DNA from: Neobacillus mesonae
GTDB taxonomy: Bacteria; Bacillota; Bacilli; Bacillales; Cytobacillaceae
Direction: 5' to 3'
Length of the DNA: 64,000 nt
NCBI RefSeq assembly: GCF_023715155.1
Contig: NZ_JAMBNQ010000005.1
Location: 62,001 to 126,000, forward strand
Under the pieces are notes generated by a model. The model was given only the letters and a program-made list of their open reading frames with translations. It was not told where the DNA came from and searched no databases. Numbering within the stretch: the first letter of the stretch is position 1; each line of letters starts with the position of its first letter. Shown one piece after another: positions 23,945 through 34,435 of the stretch. The translations under genes and the position numbers were made by a program.

Positions 23945-24064
23945 GCATAAGCGACTTGTTCAGCCCCGACAAGCACAAGACAAGCCGGCTGAAAGGTTGC
24001 TCTTCAACCTTTTGGAGGGCTTGTCTTATGACCTCGAGAGGCTAGGCTGCATGTGCTGGACAAT
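23945..24064. repeat. Dispersed intergenic repeat A, copy 2
   Basis: The element begins AAGCATAAGCGACTTGTTC and ends AGGCTGCATGTGCTGGACAATT, matching copy 1 upstream of hit. ACAAGCC/GGCTTGT and GGTTG/CAACC form a long nested stem. Elements of this type are common between Bacillus genes. Confidence 0.7.
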
Positions 24065-24205
24065 TCCCAAAGTCATTCACACTTTTTTAACATTTTTACA
24101 GTTTCAAATGAATGGTTTATTTTTTGCAGTGCTTTCCATTTATGTTATAGTAAAGGATATGGACAACCGCCCATAAGAATTTACTATGTAGGAGAGATTT
24201 CAAAT

Positions 24206-25075
24206 ATGAAAAAGTGGATATTAGCCTTATCTCTAGCTGGAGGGGTACTTGCCTTAAGTGCATGTAATCAATCCGGTTCTGAAAAAATTGCGGAGACTAA
24301 AGCAGGAGATGTCACACAAGAAGAGCTTTATAACGCAATGAAGGAAAAGGTTGGCGACCAAGCACTGCAGCAGCTTGTTTATGAAAAAGTGCTTTCAAAG
24401 AAATACAAAGTAACTGATAAAGATGTAGACGAAAAGGTTGCACAATTAAAAAAGGATCTTGGCACTAATTTTGAAACAGCTTTAGCTCAATACGGCTATA
24501 AAAGCGAAGAAGATTTAAAAAGCACTTTAAAACTTGGTATGCTTCAAGAAAAGGCTGCCATGAAAGACATCAAAGTGACAGACAAAGATTTAAAAGACTA
24601 TTATGATAATTATAAGCCTGACATTAAGGTCCGCCATATCCTAGTAAAGGATGAAAAAACAGCTAATGATGTGATAAAACAGCTAAATTCCGGTAAGAAA
24701 TTTGAAGATGTGGCGAAAAAAGAATCAACTGATACAGCATCTGCCCAAAATGGCGGAGATTTAGGCACTATCAATAACCAAAATGCGGCTCAATATGATA
24801 AAGATTTTATTAAGGCTGCTTATGCCCTAAAAGTAAATGAAATCAGCAAACCAGTAAAAACACAATTCGGATACCATATTATTCAAGTAACTGAAAAAGC
24901 TGAGAAAAAACCTTATGATAAAATGAAGGACCAAATTGAATATGAAGTAAAATCCTCCAAGTTAACCAATGATGATATCAGTAAGGCTATGGAGCGGGAA
25001 ATGAAGAACGCAGATGTAAAAATTAATGATAAAGACCTGAAGGATGCATTACCAGCGGCATCTTCCAGCAAATAA
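24206..25075 (+). CDS. prsA: PrsA foldase lipoprotein
   Basis: This 289-residue exported lipoprotein has the signal peptide MKKWILALSLAGGVLALSAC with a lipobox cysteine at 20. A parvulin-type PPIC domain occupies about residues 133-225 (VRHILVKDEKTANDV; GGDLGTI; FGYHIIQV), flanked by a charged helical chaperone region. It folds secreted proteins on the outer face of the membrane. GGAGAGATTTCAAAT fixes the ATG at 24206; the frame is open for 51 more codons upstream but lacks a site there. Confidence 0.96.
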   Translation: MKKWILALSLAGGVLALSACNQSGSEKIAETKAGDVTQEELYNAMKEKVGDQALQQLVYEKVLSKKYKVTDKDVDEKVAQLKKDLGTNFETALAQYGYKSEEDLKSTLKLGMLQEKAAMKDIKVTDKDLKDYYDNYKPDIKVRHILVKDEKTANDVIKQLNSGKKFEDVAKKESTDTASAQNGGDLGTINNQNAAQYDKDFIKAAYALKVNEISKPVKTQFGYHIIQVTEKAEKKPYDKMKDQIEYEVKSSKLTNDDISKAMEREMKNADVKINDKDLKDALPAASSSK

Positions 25076-25082
25076 CTAGGCA

Positions 25083-25125
25083 AAAAACAACGGAAGCACC
25101 TGTAATGGGATGCTTCCGTTTTGTA
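25083..25125. terminator. Bidirectional terminator prsA/yhaL
   Basis: AACGGAAGCA/TGCTTCCGTT is flanked by A and T runs and lies between the two convergent genes. Confidence 0.8.
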
Positions 25126-25314
25126 TTATTCACCGGTTGCTTTAACTACCTGACGATCTTCTTTTTCTCTTTCCAGGCGTTTCATATAGATTTCGCCTTC
25201 TCGCTCGATGTTTTCCATTTCAAGCTTACGTTCATCCCTGCCCGTTTTAATAGCCATCAAAGCACTTATTACAATACCAACCACAACTGCATAGACCCAA
25301 ATCGGAATCGTCAA
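25126..25314 (-). CDS. yhaL: YhaL sporulation-related membrane protein
   Basis: This 62-residue protein is read from TTG at 25314, with AAGGGGG 8 bases upstream. One membrane helix (IPIWVYAVVVGIVISALMAI) is followed by a long charged helix (GRDERKLEMENIEREGEIYM). The match with YhaL of B. subtilis is by length, layout and position next to prsA. The open frame extends 25 codons upstream but without an RBS. Confidence 0.8.
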   Translation of the reverse strand: MTIPIWVYAVVVGIVISALMAIKTGRDERKLEMENIEREGEIYMKRLEREKEDRQVVKATGE

Positions 25315-25418
25315 TTTCTTTTCCCCCTTATAGTGGTTGTCCACATTTTTGTTACCATCATATGCTTTTAAAAAAAGAAATATGCCCAAAAAAATAGAGA
25401 CAACCCAAAAGGTTATCC

Positions 25419-26362
25419 CTACTTATGAAATGTTGGTTTGTAGAATGAACGATTATCTAATGCAAAAACCCGCTCTGAAAATTCACCAGGCTTCACTCTT
25501 TCTAAAGCCCGGTCTAACATATTCATTTTTGCATCTAAATTATCTATATAATGAAGAATTTCGGCTTCTTTTATTAGAGGAGGCTTTGGACTTCCCCATT
25601 CTGCCTTCCCATGATGACTTAGTACAAGATGTTGAAGAATCAATACCTCTTCCCCGGTAATTCCTAATTCCTCTGCAGCTTTACCAATTTCATTAATCAT
25701 AATTGTAATATGTCCGAGCAAATTTCCTTCAAGTGTATAGACCGTTGAAATTGGACCGGATAACTCCATCACCTTGCCCATGTCATGCAAAATAATCCCC
25801 GCATACAGCAAATCCTTATCAAGGCTTGGATAAAGTGAAGCAATAGCCTTTGCCAAATCGAGCATGCTGACTACATGAAAAGCTAGGCCGGAAACAAACT
25901 CATGATGGTTTTTAGTCGCTGCTGGAAACTCCAGAAATTCCTTTTGATACTTCTTAATTAAATGGCGGGTGATCCTTTGAATATTAGGATTCTTCATTTC
26001 AAATATATACTGTGTTAACTTACTAACCATCTCTTCTTGACTAAGTGGTGCTGTCTCAAGAAAGTCTTCCAGTTTGACGCCATCCATTTGCCCTGATCTG
26101 CGTATCTGCCTAATTTTCAACTGACTTTTCCCGCGATAGTCTGAACATCACCATTGATTTTTACAATATTCTGGGCTGCATAAAGCTTTTCTTCTTCTTC
26201 TCCTGCATCCCAAAGCTTTGCTTCAATTTCTCCGCTTTTATCCTGAAGGATAAGAGTTAAAAAAGGTTTGCCATTACTGGCGATTCCCTTAGTAGAACTT
26301 TTTATTAAAAAGAATAATTCAATTTGTTCCCCAACTTCATGATATGCGATTCCTTTAGCCAA
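25419..26362 (-). pseudogene. yhaM: YhaM 3'-5' exoribonuclease, interrupted by one frameshift
   Basis: The N-terminal OB domain (26362 to about 26124, starting at [15 protein letters not shown]...[22 protein letters not shown]) is followed in another frame by the HD nuclease domain (about 26123 to 25419). The HD domain shows [15 protein letters not shown], the metal pair HDMGK and [11 protein letters not shown]. Together they make the usual 314-residue enzyme that trims RNA and DNA 3' ends. One A is missing from the A run GGAAAAGTC near 26122-26125; restoring it rejoins the frames as [10 protein letters not shown]. Either the gene is broken or the assembly has an error. It follows yhaN in an operon. 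Confidence 0.85.
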
Positions 26363-26413
26363 CCTTATCACGCCCTTTCCCATATTAAGAGTATAACATA
26401 TCAAGCTTTCATT

Positions 26414-29400
26414 CTATGAAATGATCTGGACAGCACCTTTTTCCAGCGGCAGAATCCTGTCTTTCGCAAATAATGGGAGCAGGTGTGCATGGCAGGTAAA
26501 GAACAAGACTTGATTTCCTTTAAGCGTTTTTAAAAGTTCAATGACTTTTTCTGTTCTTCCTGCATCAAAATTAACAAAACTATCATCAATAATGATCGGA
26601 AACTGATATTTTTCATAAAGTGTTACAGCCAATGCCAATCTTATAGAAACATATAGCTGTTCAGTTGTTGCCTGGCTAAGTTCATTTGCTTCAAAAAATG
26701 TATGGTCCATGCTTTCCACAAGAAATCCGGTTCCTGTCGGATTTAGGTGAATTTTTGTGTATCTGCCGTTTGTAAGATAGGCTAAGAATTCATCGGCCTG
26801 AGTGAGCATTCTTGGCAGATGAACATTTTTATAAGTATTAATTGTACTCATAAGTATATCTTGAGCAATAGAATAAACCGCCCATTCTTTTACATCCTCA
26901 TCCAATTCATATTTTTTTTGCTTGAATTGATGAAGAAGCTCAGAATAACCCCCGCCTTCCTCAAGAATCTGAATCTCATATTTAATTTCGGCTTGTTCTT
27001 CCTGAAGTGTTTTTATGTTCGCCTTTAAATTCTGTAATTCTTCATGTAATTCAGTCATAACACCATCATCAAAATGGGTTTGCAAATAATTTTCCCGCTC
27101 TTGCTCAGAAAGGATGGAGTATTGAAGCTGCCCCTGAATAGACTCCAGCTGTGACTGAAGCTTTATCTTTTTCTCTGTCATTTCCCCAAGTTCATAGTAT
27201 TCCTGTTCGGATTTGGTATTTGCTGCATTTAGCAGTTTGTCATATTCGATTTGAAGAGCTTCAAGTTCTTGATGCTTTTGCTTCCTTTCAGCCTCAAGGT
27301 TGTTCAGCATTACCAGTTTTTCCTGATATTTAATTCGTTTTTCTTGTTCGGTTTTCAGCGTAATAAATAGGCTGATTGCTGCAAGCTAGTTCCATTTTCC
27401 GCTATATATTGTCTAGAAAACGTCTTGATCCCTGCTGCAATTTTCTCCAGCCGGTTATTAACCTCTTTGAGCCTATTCAGCAAATTGTGCCTTTCCCGGA
27501 TTATGGACTTATATTGTTCAATAAACTGGAAAGCTTCTAGCAAAAATACAGCCGCCATTTCTTTCGGAATATGTAACTCTGCACTTAAAGCGCTTAGCTT
27601 TTTCTGATTTTCAGCCGTCTCATACTCCCATTCTTCGAATTTGGTTATGACTTTATCAAACTGTGATTGCTGCTGATTCAATTTAAAGGTTAATAATTTT
27701 AATTGCTCTTGAATCTCTTGATCTCGCTGCAATTGTTCCTCAATTGTTGACAAATCCACCGATTTTGCTGACTTTAATTTTTCTATTAGCTCTATTTCTT
27801 TTTGTTTTAAGATTTTAAGCGTTTGGACCATGTCCTTTTCCTTAGTCTGTTTGGAAGTTTGAATTATAAAATAAGATAACAGACCAATCCCGGCTAATCC
27901 AATAAATAACAAAATCCATTGTTTTGTCATGGCTCCATATATAGTAAGACCTGCAAGAATAAATTCCATAATTAAAAATGGAAGTCTTTGTCTGCCATTT
28001 GCTGCCTTGTCTTTTTCAAGAGAGGACTGGCAAAATTCTATCTTTTCTCTTATATTTTTGATTTCCTCTTCTGACCGCTTTTTGTCACTGCCAAAAGCAG
28101 CCTGTTGTTCAAGACGAAATCTTTCCTGTTTTGATAAACAGAGTTTGTCATTCTGCCCGATTTCCTTTTCAATTTCCTCTAATAAATTCTTCTCTTCCTG
28201 ATACTGTTTGTCTAACTCATCTTTTATTTCAGCCAGTTTCTTTGTTTTTTGCGAAACAATTTCTACCTGGTTTTTCATATAAATATTGGTATTAATCGAA
28301 AAAATATCTTCATCATTCAGCTGCAGGTGAAGCTTTTCTTTTATTCCTGTAATTTCTTCTTCATATCCTGATAGTTTTGCTTCATATTGCTGTTTTTCAA
28401 GCGATAATTGGTCATAGATTGGAACTTGATCTAATAATGGTACCAGTTCCGGCTCAGTCTTGAGAAAGGATTCATCCGGGGCTATCGATTCAAGCTCTTG
28501 TTTTACCTGTTCTATTCTACCGTTAATGCTTTTTAGCTTAGCATGGCATGGTTGAATAAACTCTGTTAATTTTTCCAAACGTTCGATTCCCCGGATTGGG
28601 AAGTCCCCTAATTCACCTAAGTCAGAGAGACCTTTTTTAATCTGCCTTTCCTCTTTAACGATAGCTTCGATTCGATTCCATTCACTTAATTTTTCTTTTC
28701 TTTTTTGAATGTCCTCGAGTCTTTCGGTGATTTGTTCAATTTTGCGAATGGTGTCTTCCCTTTTTCGAATTAAGTCATCATATTTGTTACTTTTTGCAGC
28801 GGACTTTTTTAATTCTTGACTTTTCTCATGAACTGCTTGTAATTTCCCATTTAAAACCGGTTTTTTCCCGCTTGGTTTAAAGCGGGATTCAAGCTCCTTT
28901 TGGAGAATATTTTCTGCTTTGACCAATCGTTCCGTCCCTAAAGTACCGGCAGAAAACAAGAATTTCCCCAGCTCTTCACCCTTCATTTGATGGATATTTT
29001 GCAGTCCTTGTAAATTAAAAGAAAAGACGGACTGATAAATGCTCTTATCAAAATTCTCAAGTAATTCTTTTAAAAGCTCTTCACCGCCGATTGTACCATT
29101 GTCCATCATGACTTTAACATCACCCGCGGCCTTTCCCTTCACCCGCTCCACATAGGCATAGCCTTTTTCCTCATGAAAGATGCGGATTTTCCCGCCATAC
29201 TTGGAATGGTGTTTTGGCTCATATCTCAGCTCGGCTTGCTGTTTGGTAGGAAAACCAAATAATATCCCATGGATAAAGGCCATGATAGTTGATTTTCCAG
29301 CCTCATTTTCCCCGTAAAAAACCTGAAAGTCAGAAAGATTCTCAATCACAACATCAGCTAGCTGACCATAGCCATAAATGTGTAAAGCAACGATTTTCAA
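26414..29400 (-). pseudogene. yhaN: YhaN, SbcC-like ATPase, interrupted by one frameshift
   Basis: The N-terminal 681 codons (29400-27355) carry Walker A YGENEAGKSTIMAF, long coiled coils and a membrane-like hydrophobic segment (PFLIMEFILAGLTIYGAM). The remaining C-terminal part lies in another frame (about 27350-26414) with the signature LSQATTEQLYVSIRLALAV and Walker B PIIIDDSFVNFD. The total of about 990 residues matches full-length YhaN. Adding one A at CAGCAATCAGCC (about 27384) joins them. It works with YhaO as an SbcCD/Mre11-Rad50-like complex in DNA-end repair. It starts 15 bases after yhaO. Confidence 0.85.
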
Positions 29401-29415
29401 ACAGCCATTCCTCCT

Positions 29416-30633
29416 TTAGTTATTCAACAGATTAAGCAAAAGTCTTTCTGCCTGATTTATAAGTTCCTGCTGCTCTTCTTTAGTGAACTGCGGCGCATAT
29501 TTTCTTCCTAAAGAATGCTCATATAGTGGGGCCAAGGCACGGTCTAGATGGTCATATTGCTCAATTGTTTGAAAAAGCTCTGAATAAAAACCTGTTTCTG
29601 TTTTTAATTGGTCTTTGTTCAGCTTATTGGCTTCAAAAATTTCAAGTTTGACAACCCAAACAAAAGAGTCCTCTTCTTGCTCATCTTCCTGCAAAAGCCC
29701 TTGTAACTCTTGATGCAGACTGTTCCATTCCCGTTCATCCTTCAATTTAATATTTTTCAACTGAACAGTCAGCAATGTTCCTTTACCTTCTTTACGCAGT
29801 TGATTCATTACTGATTGGCATAATTGAAATATTTCATGAAAGGTTTCCTGAGAACCTGCATCAATTTCTACTTCCTCCCAAACAATATCAGAGGTTTCAA
29901 TAAAACTTATGTTTGACTCTATTTCACTTAAATGAACATGATAAAACCCTTTGCTGCCCGTTTCCTTTCTATTTCTTCCTTGAATATTGCCTGGATAAAT
30001 GATTGGCGGATTTTCTGATAGAATGGTTCGTTTATGGATATGTCCTAATGCCCAATAATCAAAGCCTTTTTCCTGCAGTTCTTTTACTGTAAAGGGTGCA
30101 TAATTGTCGTGTTCAGTACCCGAATGCTCATTACCGTGAAGTATGCCAATGTGAAAATCAGCGCCTTCTTCTTTTCGATAATCCTCTATTTTCCTCTCCC
30201 ACACATTCCGCTCCGGATAACTGAAGCCATAAAGATGAACGTCATTTCCGCTTTCTGTATGTAACTTTTTGGTCTCTACCTCACTTCCAAACTCATGGAC
30301 ATTCTCCGGCATTTCAATATTAACCCAGGAACCATGTAAATGATCATGATTACCGTGAATCACGTAAACAGGGATACCCTGTTCCTTTAGCTTAATCATT
30401 TCCGTCCTGAAGCGGGATTGGGCCTTTAAACTGCGATCCTCACCATCATATAAGTCACCTGCTAAAATGACAAAATCCACCTTTTGTTCAATTGCTGTCT
30501 TGGTTATTTTTTTCAAGGCTGTAAAAGTGCTCTCTTTTATCCTTGTAAAAATGGATTCAGGTAAAAATTTAAGCCCTGCCATCGGACTATCCAAATGCAA
30601 GTCAGCAGCATGAATAAACGAAATTTCTTTCAT
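29416..30633 (-). CDS. yhaO: YhaO, Mre11/SbcD-like DNA-repair nuclease
   Basis: This 405-residue calcineurin-type phosphoesterase has the metal motifs DLHLD (residues 11-15), GDLYDG, GNHDH and GHIHKR. This is the family of Mre11/SbcD exonucleases. A substrate-side C-terminal domain follows. It is the first gene of the yhaO-yhaN-yhaM operon. The partner ATPase YhaN downstream appears frameshifted, so the complex may be incomplete if that lesion is real. Confidence 0.93.
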   Translation of the reverse strand: MKEISFIHAADLHLDSPMAGLKFLPESIFTRIKESTFTALKKITKTAIEQKVDFVILAGDLYDGEDRSLKAQSRFRTEMIKLKEQGIPVYVIHGNHDHLHGSWVNIEMPENVHEFGSEVETKKLHTESGNDVHLYGFSYPERNVWERKIEDYRKEEGADFHIGILHGNEHSGTEHDNYAPFTVKELQEKGFDYWALGHIHKRTILSENPPIIYPGNIQGRNRKETGSKGFYHVHLSEIESNISFIETSDIVWEEVEIDAGSQETFHEIFQLCQSVMNQLRKEGKGTLLTVQLKNIKLKDEREWNSLHQELQGLLQEDEQEEDSFVWVVKLEIFEANKLNKDQLKTETGFYSELFQTIEQYDHLDRALAPLYEHSLGRKYAPQFTKEEQQELINQAERLLLNLLNN

Positions 30634-30753
30634 AAAAATTTCCTCTCATAGATACTTTTCTATATTGTAGCATGTCTTAAATACGAATGCACGTTCTATA
30701 TTGAAAGCAAAAATTCCTTAGTGATATGGCTAACCATATTTTTATTTTTTACT

Positions 30754-30908
30754 AAAAGGCTATATTAAACTTAAATGTTGATTTTTCGCTCCACAAGGAA
30801 TTCTTCGACAATAGGTATCGCACGACTAAAAGCAATAGCTTTTAGAAGGTAGACACAAGCGGTTCGCGGGCGTTACAGGGATCCTTCTAGGCGCTACTCC
30901 GCGGGGTT
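30754..30908. repeat. Dispersed intergenic repeat B, copy 1 (short form)
   Basis: Blocks AAAAGGCTAT.TTAAACT, TTTCGCTCCAC, CGCACG-CTAAAAGC.ATAGC and AAGCGGTTCGCGGG occur in the same order as in the longer copy at 53346-53636. It fills the gap between yhaO and yhaP. No gene is seen here. Confidence 0.75.
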
Positions 30909-30909
30909 C

Positions 30910-30944
30910 ATACAAAAACCTCCGCCGGAGGCAGAGGTTTTTGT
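30910..30944 (-). terminator. Terminator of yhaQ-yhaP
   Basis: ACAAAAACCTC/GAGGTTTTTGT with a GC-rich loop lies just downstream of the yhaP stop. Confidence 0.8.
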
Positions 30945-30947
30945 AAT

Positions 30948-32201
30948 CTATTCATTTTTTGTTAATTGCAAGGCTTTTTTAATATCTTTAAACGAGTTGG
31001 ATTTTCCGTACATTAACACGCCGCCGCGGTATACACGTGCGCCGAAAATGGCCAGCACAATAATCGTTCCAGCTAATATAGCAATCCCGGTCAACGCCTC
31101 CCAAAAAGGAATACTTAACATTCCAACCCTTAAAAACATAATCATCGGCGTGAAGAATGGGATATAGGAGGTTACAGTAATAAACATTGCATCAGGCTTT
31201 CCAAGTCCGAACATAGCAATCATAAATCCTGCAACGACCAATAAGGTCATCGGCGTAATCATCTGCTGGACATCCTCAATCCGGCTTACAAGCGACCCTA
31301 AAAAAGCGGCAAGGGTGGCATAAAGGAAATACCCCAAAAGTAAAAACACTACTGCATAACAAATCGTTGCAACAGGTATAGATCCAAATCCAAATTCACC
31401 CCAGAAACCATCTGATAATGATTCCATATTACGGCTGAATGAAATGTAGCCCACAATTAAAAATACGGCTAATTGGGATAAGCTTAGCAAGCCTATTCCA
31501 AGTATTTTTGCAAACATTTGCTTAATCGGTGAAACACTCGAAATTAAGATTTCCATTACCCTCGAAGATTTTTCTGTCGCCACTTCCATCGCAATCATAT
31601 TCGCATACATAATCACACTAAAATAAATGACGAATAACAAGACATAGACAAGTCCCCTGGCTTGATTCAGCTCTTCTTCTGTTTTTGCATTTTTCTCTAA
31701 TGCAGCCTTCTCAAATCCAACTGGTTCGTATAACTTTTGAAGCTGGTTCTGAGTTAGATTTAGTTTAGCAGCCGCCATCATAGTCTTTACCTGCTGAAGT
31801 CCTGCCTGCAGGTCGTTAAATAGGGACGAATCTGCGATGCTCATTGCCTTATAAAGGGCCTCTGGCATTTGTTCTGAGTTAAAGTCCAATTGGATCAAGC
31901 CATCAAAGTCTCCATTTTCTACTGCCTGCTCTGCCTCTTTTTCATTGCCTTTGTACTGGGTTAGTTTGATATCCTTATTTATCACAGCCACCTGCTGTTT
32001 AAAGGGTTCAAAAAGCTTTCCCGTTCCATCAAGAACTGCAACCGTTTCACTCCCGCCGTTTTTATCAAAAATATTGATAATATTATTAATATTGGTCAGT
32101 CCTAGAACAATGATAACCGTCAATATGGTGGTTATAATAAACGATTTACTTTTCAGTTTATTTAGATAGGTATGAATGAGGATGATCCAGAAATTATTCA
32201 T
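30948..32201 (-). CDS. yhaP: YhaP, NatB-like ABC transporter permease
   Basis: This 417-residue protein has one N-terminal helix, a large extracytoplasmic domain (about residues 45-180) and five or six C-terminal membrane helices (from LVYVLLFVIYFSVIMY). This is the ABC-2/NatB layout. Together with YhaQ it probably exports Na+ or another small substrate; related NatAB is a sodium exporter. Its start overlaps yhaQ by 8 bases. Confidence 0.88.
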   Translation of the reverse strand: MNNFWIILIHTYLNKLKSKSFIITTILTVIIVLGLTNINNIINIFDKNGGSETVAVLDGTGKLFEPFKQQVAVINKDIKLTQYKGNEKEAEQAVENGDFDGLIQLDFNSEQMPEALYKAMSIADSSLFNDLQAGLQQVKTMMAAAKLNLTQNQLQKLYEPVGFEKAALEKNAKTEEELNQARGLVYVLLFVIYFSVIMYANMIAMEVATEKSSRVMEILISSVSPIKQMFAKILGIGLLSLSQLAVFLIVGYISFSRNMESLSDGFWGEFGFGSIPVATICYAVVFLLLGYFLYATLAAFLGSLVSRIEDVQQMITPMTLLVVAGFMIAMFGLGKPDAMFITVTSYIPFFTPMIMFLRVGMLSIPFWEALTGIAILAGTIIVLAIFGARVYRGGVLMYGKSNSFKDIKKALQLTKNE

Positions 32202-33093
32202 ATGAAGCCCCTACTTTCTCGATAAAAATATCGTTCAATGAAGGTTCTTCCAAGGTGAATTTTCGGATGAATCCTTTACCGACAATCTCCTTTAAAATGC
32301 TATCCGCCACTATTTCACTTTCTATTTGTAATAGACTTCCCTCCATCGTTGGCTTTGCCTTTACTACTCCAGGGAAGTCTTTCAATGATTCCAGTGAGAA
32401 ATCTGCATGTATTAATAGATTCTTTTTTCCAAATGCCCTTTTAATTTCTTTTAATGATCCATGAACAACAGGTTTTCCTTTATGCATGATACACAAATGT
32501 TCACATAATTCTTCTACATGGTGCATTTGATGACTGGAAAACACAATCGTTGTACCATTCTCTTTTAAAGCAATGACAGCGTCCTTCAATTGTTCTACAT
32601 TTACGGGATCAAGACCGCTAAAAGGTTCATCAAGTATTAGTAATTTGGGCTTATGTATGACTGCAGCAATAAATTGGATTTTCTGCTGATTCCCCTTTGA
32701 CAGTTCTTCCACTTTTTTATTCTCATAGTCCGGTACATTAAATTTTTCAAGCCAAAATCTTAGTTCCTGCAGTGCTTCAGATTTTTGCATACCTCTTAGT
32801 CTTGCTAAATAGACTATCTGATCTCGCACTTTTAGTTTTGGATATAAACCCCTTTCTTCCGGAAGATATCCTACCATATGGCTCGTAGAATAATTAAGCG
32901 GTATCTCCCCCCAGCTGATTTTTCCAATACTTGGATCAAGCAGTCCCAAAATCATTCTAAAGGTTGTAGTTTTGCCTGCCCCATTTGCTCCTAAAAAACC
33001 AAATATCTCTTTATCAGGTATCTCAAGGGATAGGTCATTTACAGCCGTAAATGTTCCAAATCGTTTTGTAACATGATCAAGTTTTAATGCCAA
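32194..33093 (-). CDS. yhaQ: YhaQ, NatA-like ABC transporter ATPase
   Basis: This 299-residue ATPase has Walker A GANGAGKTT, signature LSKGNQQK, Walker B LLILDEP and H-loop SSH. A C-terminal extension of about 80 residues is as in the NatA/CcmA group. It pairs with YhaP. AGGAGAGATAGG precedes the ATG. Divergent from yhzC. Confidence 0.9.
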   Translation of the reverse strand: MALKLDHVTKRFGTFTAVNDLSLEIPDKEIFGFLGANGAGKTTTFRMILGLLDPSIGKISWGEIPLNYSTSHMVGYLPEERGLYPKLKVRDQIVYLARLRGMQKSEALQELRFWLEKFNVPDYENKKVEELSKGNQQKIQFIAAVIHKPKLLILDEPFSGLDPVNVEQLKDAVIALKENGTTIVFSSHQMHHVEELCEHLCIMHKGKPVVHGSLKEIKRAFGKKNLLIHADFSLESLKDFPGVVKAKPTMEGSLLQIESEIVADSILKEIVGKGFIRKFTLEEPSLNDIFIEKVGASYE

Positions 33094-33216
33094 TCCTATC
33101 TCTCCTTTCCTTCCTCCTACAAATATACCATATTATGGGATGCATATTCCTTTTGCAAAATATAGGGAATTGTGCAAAAATGAAGGTAATATTCTTTTTA
33201 TTAAGGAGATTGCATG

Positions 33217-33402
33217 ATGAAAACGTATAAGTTAACGGCATTTGAAGCAAATGGAGAAAAAATAATGGATGAATCTTTTCAAGCGGAAAATGATGATGCT
33301 GCAAAAATTGAGGGGGAAAAGTTGTTATCGGAAAAGGATTTACTAGAAAAAACCCATCGTTGTACATCACCAAGCGGCAAGCTGTTATTGTTTCATCCAT
33401 AG
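33217..33402 (+). CDS. yhzC: YhzC-like small protein
   Basis: This protein of about 61 residues (KTYKLTAFEANGEKIMDESF; EKTHRCTSPSGKLLLFHP) resembles YhzC of B. subtilis by sequence pattern and position beside yhaQ. It looks like a single beta-alpha domain. AAGGAGATTGC lies upstream of two adjacent ATGs (33214 and 33217). The function is unknown. Confidence 0.7.
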   Translation: MKTYKLTAFEANGEKIMDESFQAENDDAAKIEGEKLLSEKDLLEKTHRCTSPSGKLLLFHP

Positions 33403-33455
33403 ATAGAAAAGCGCAAGCACCTTGGTCAAAAAAAATAATTTTTTTAATTTAAATG

Positions 33456-33490
33456 AAGCCGGTGCCTGAATTTGATGCACCGGCTTTCAG
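33456..33490. terminator. Bidirectional terminator yhzC/yhaR
   Basis: The perfect stem AAGCCGGTGC/GCACCGGCTT lies between the convergent genes. Confidence 0.8.
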
Positions 33491-33494
33491 TTTA

Positions 33495-34286
33495 TTATTT
33501 GCCAATAAAGATTGGTTTTCGTTTCTCAATAAATGCCTTGATTCCTTCCTGATGATCCTGTGTTTGACGCATTTTTAGCTGCCCATGTTTTTCCAGTTCG
33601 AGAATTTTCAATAATTGCGGCCGGTTCTTTTCCGCTAAAATCTTTTTCGTCTTGATCATCGCCTGAACCGGACGGCTGAGCCAGTCTGCTGCCTTTTTAT
33701 GTACGGCTTCCTGAAGTTCTCCAGCTGCAATTTCTTGAATCAAACCAACCGTAAGCGCTTCCTCGGAACTCATCATTTTACCATCCCAAATGAGTTGCTT
33801 TGCCTTCATCTCACCTAATCTTTTTTCTAAAAAGAAATGAGAGCCCCCGTCTGGAATTAACCCAATGCCAATAAAATTCATCGCAAGCTTGCTGTCTTTT
33901 TCAGCAATAATATAATCGGATGCCAATGCCAAGCTGAATCCTAAGCCTGCAGCAGCCCCGGTGATAGCACTAATAGTTAATTTAGGAAGACCGTAAAGAG
34001 TGATGACCAGCTCACTTATGAGGTCCATGACTGGATAAAATTCAGATGGATCCATGTTTGACAGCATAGTTTTAATATCTCCACCTGCGGAAAAAGCTTT
34101 GCCCCTCCCTGTTAATACCACAATATCAATCTCGTCAGAATCACCGATTTCCTTCAACATTGCAACCAGCCCTTTGATCATTTCAACATCCAATGCATTT
34201 AAGCTTTCAGGACGATTCATTTCAACTGTTGCCACGCGGCCTTCTTCCTTCACTCTCACCTTATCCGTAACAAAATTGGTTGACAC
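33495..34286 (-). CDS. yhaR: YhaR, enoyl-CoA hydratase/isomerase
   Basis: This protein of about 263 residues has the crotonase fold: MNRPESLNALD, oxyanion-hole GKAFSAGGDIKTM and AAGLGFSLALASDYIIA. Such enzymes hydrate or isomerise enoyl-CoA esters in fatty acid or related metabolism. The start is taken as GTG 34286, six bases after a run of G; an ATG lies five codons upstream at 34301. Confidence 0.88.
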   Translation of the reverse strand: MSTNFVTDKVRVKEEGRVATVEMNRPESLNALDVEMIKGLVAMLKEIGDSDEIDIVVLTGRGKAFSAGGDIKTMLSNMDPSEFYPVMDLISELVITLYGLPKLTISAITGAAAGLGFSLALASDYIIAEKDSKLAMNFIGIGLIPDGGSHFFLEKRLGEMKAKQLIWDGKMMSSEEALTVGLIQEIAAGELQEAVHKKAADWLSRPVQAMIKTKKILAEKNRPQLLKILELEKHGQLKMRQTQDHQEGIKAFIEKRKPIFIGK

Positions 34287-34435
34287 TGTCTTCCCCCCCA
34301 TAATTTATCAATTTTATTATATATGAAGTTGAATAATAATTGGGAATTTTTAATTAAAATTGATATTATTTTAAAGACAACCAAGGATATTTTTTATAAA
34401 ATAGATTTGAAAAAATTTTATTAGGATGTGAGTTT

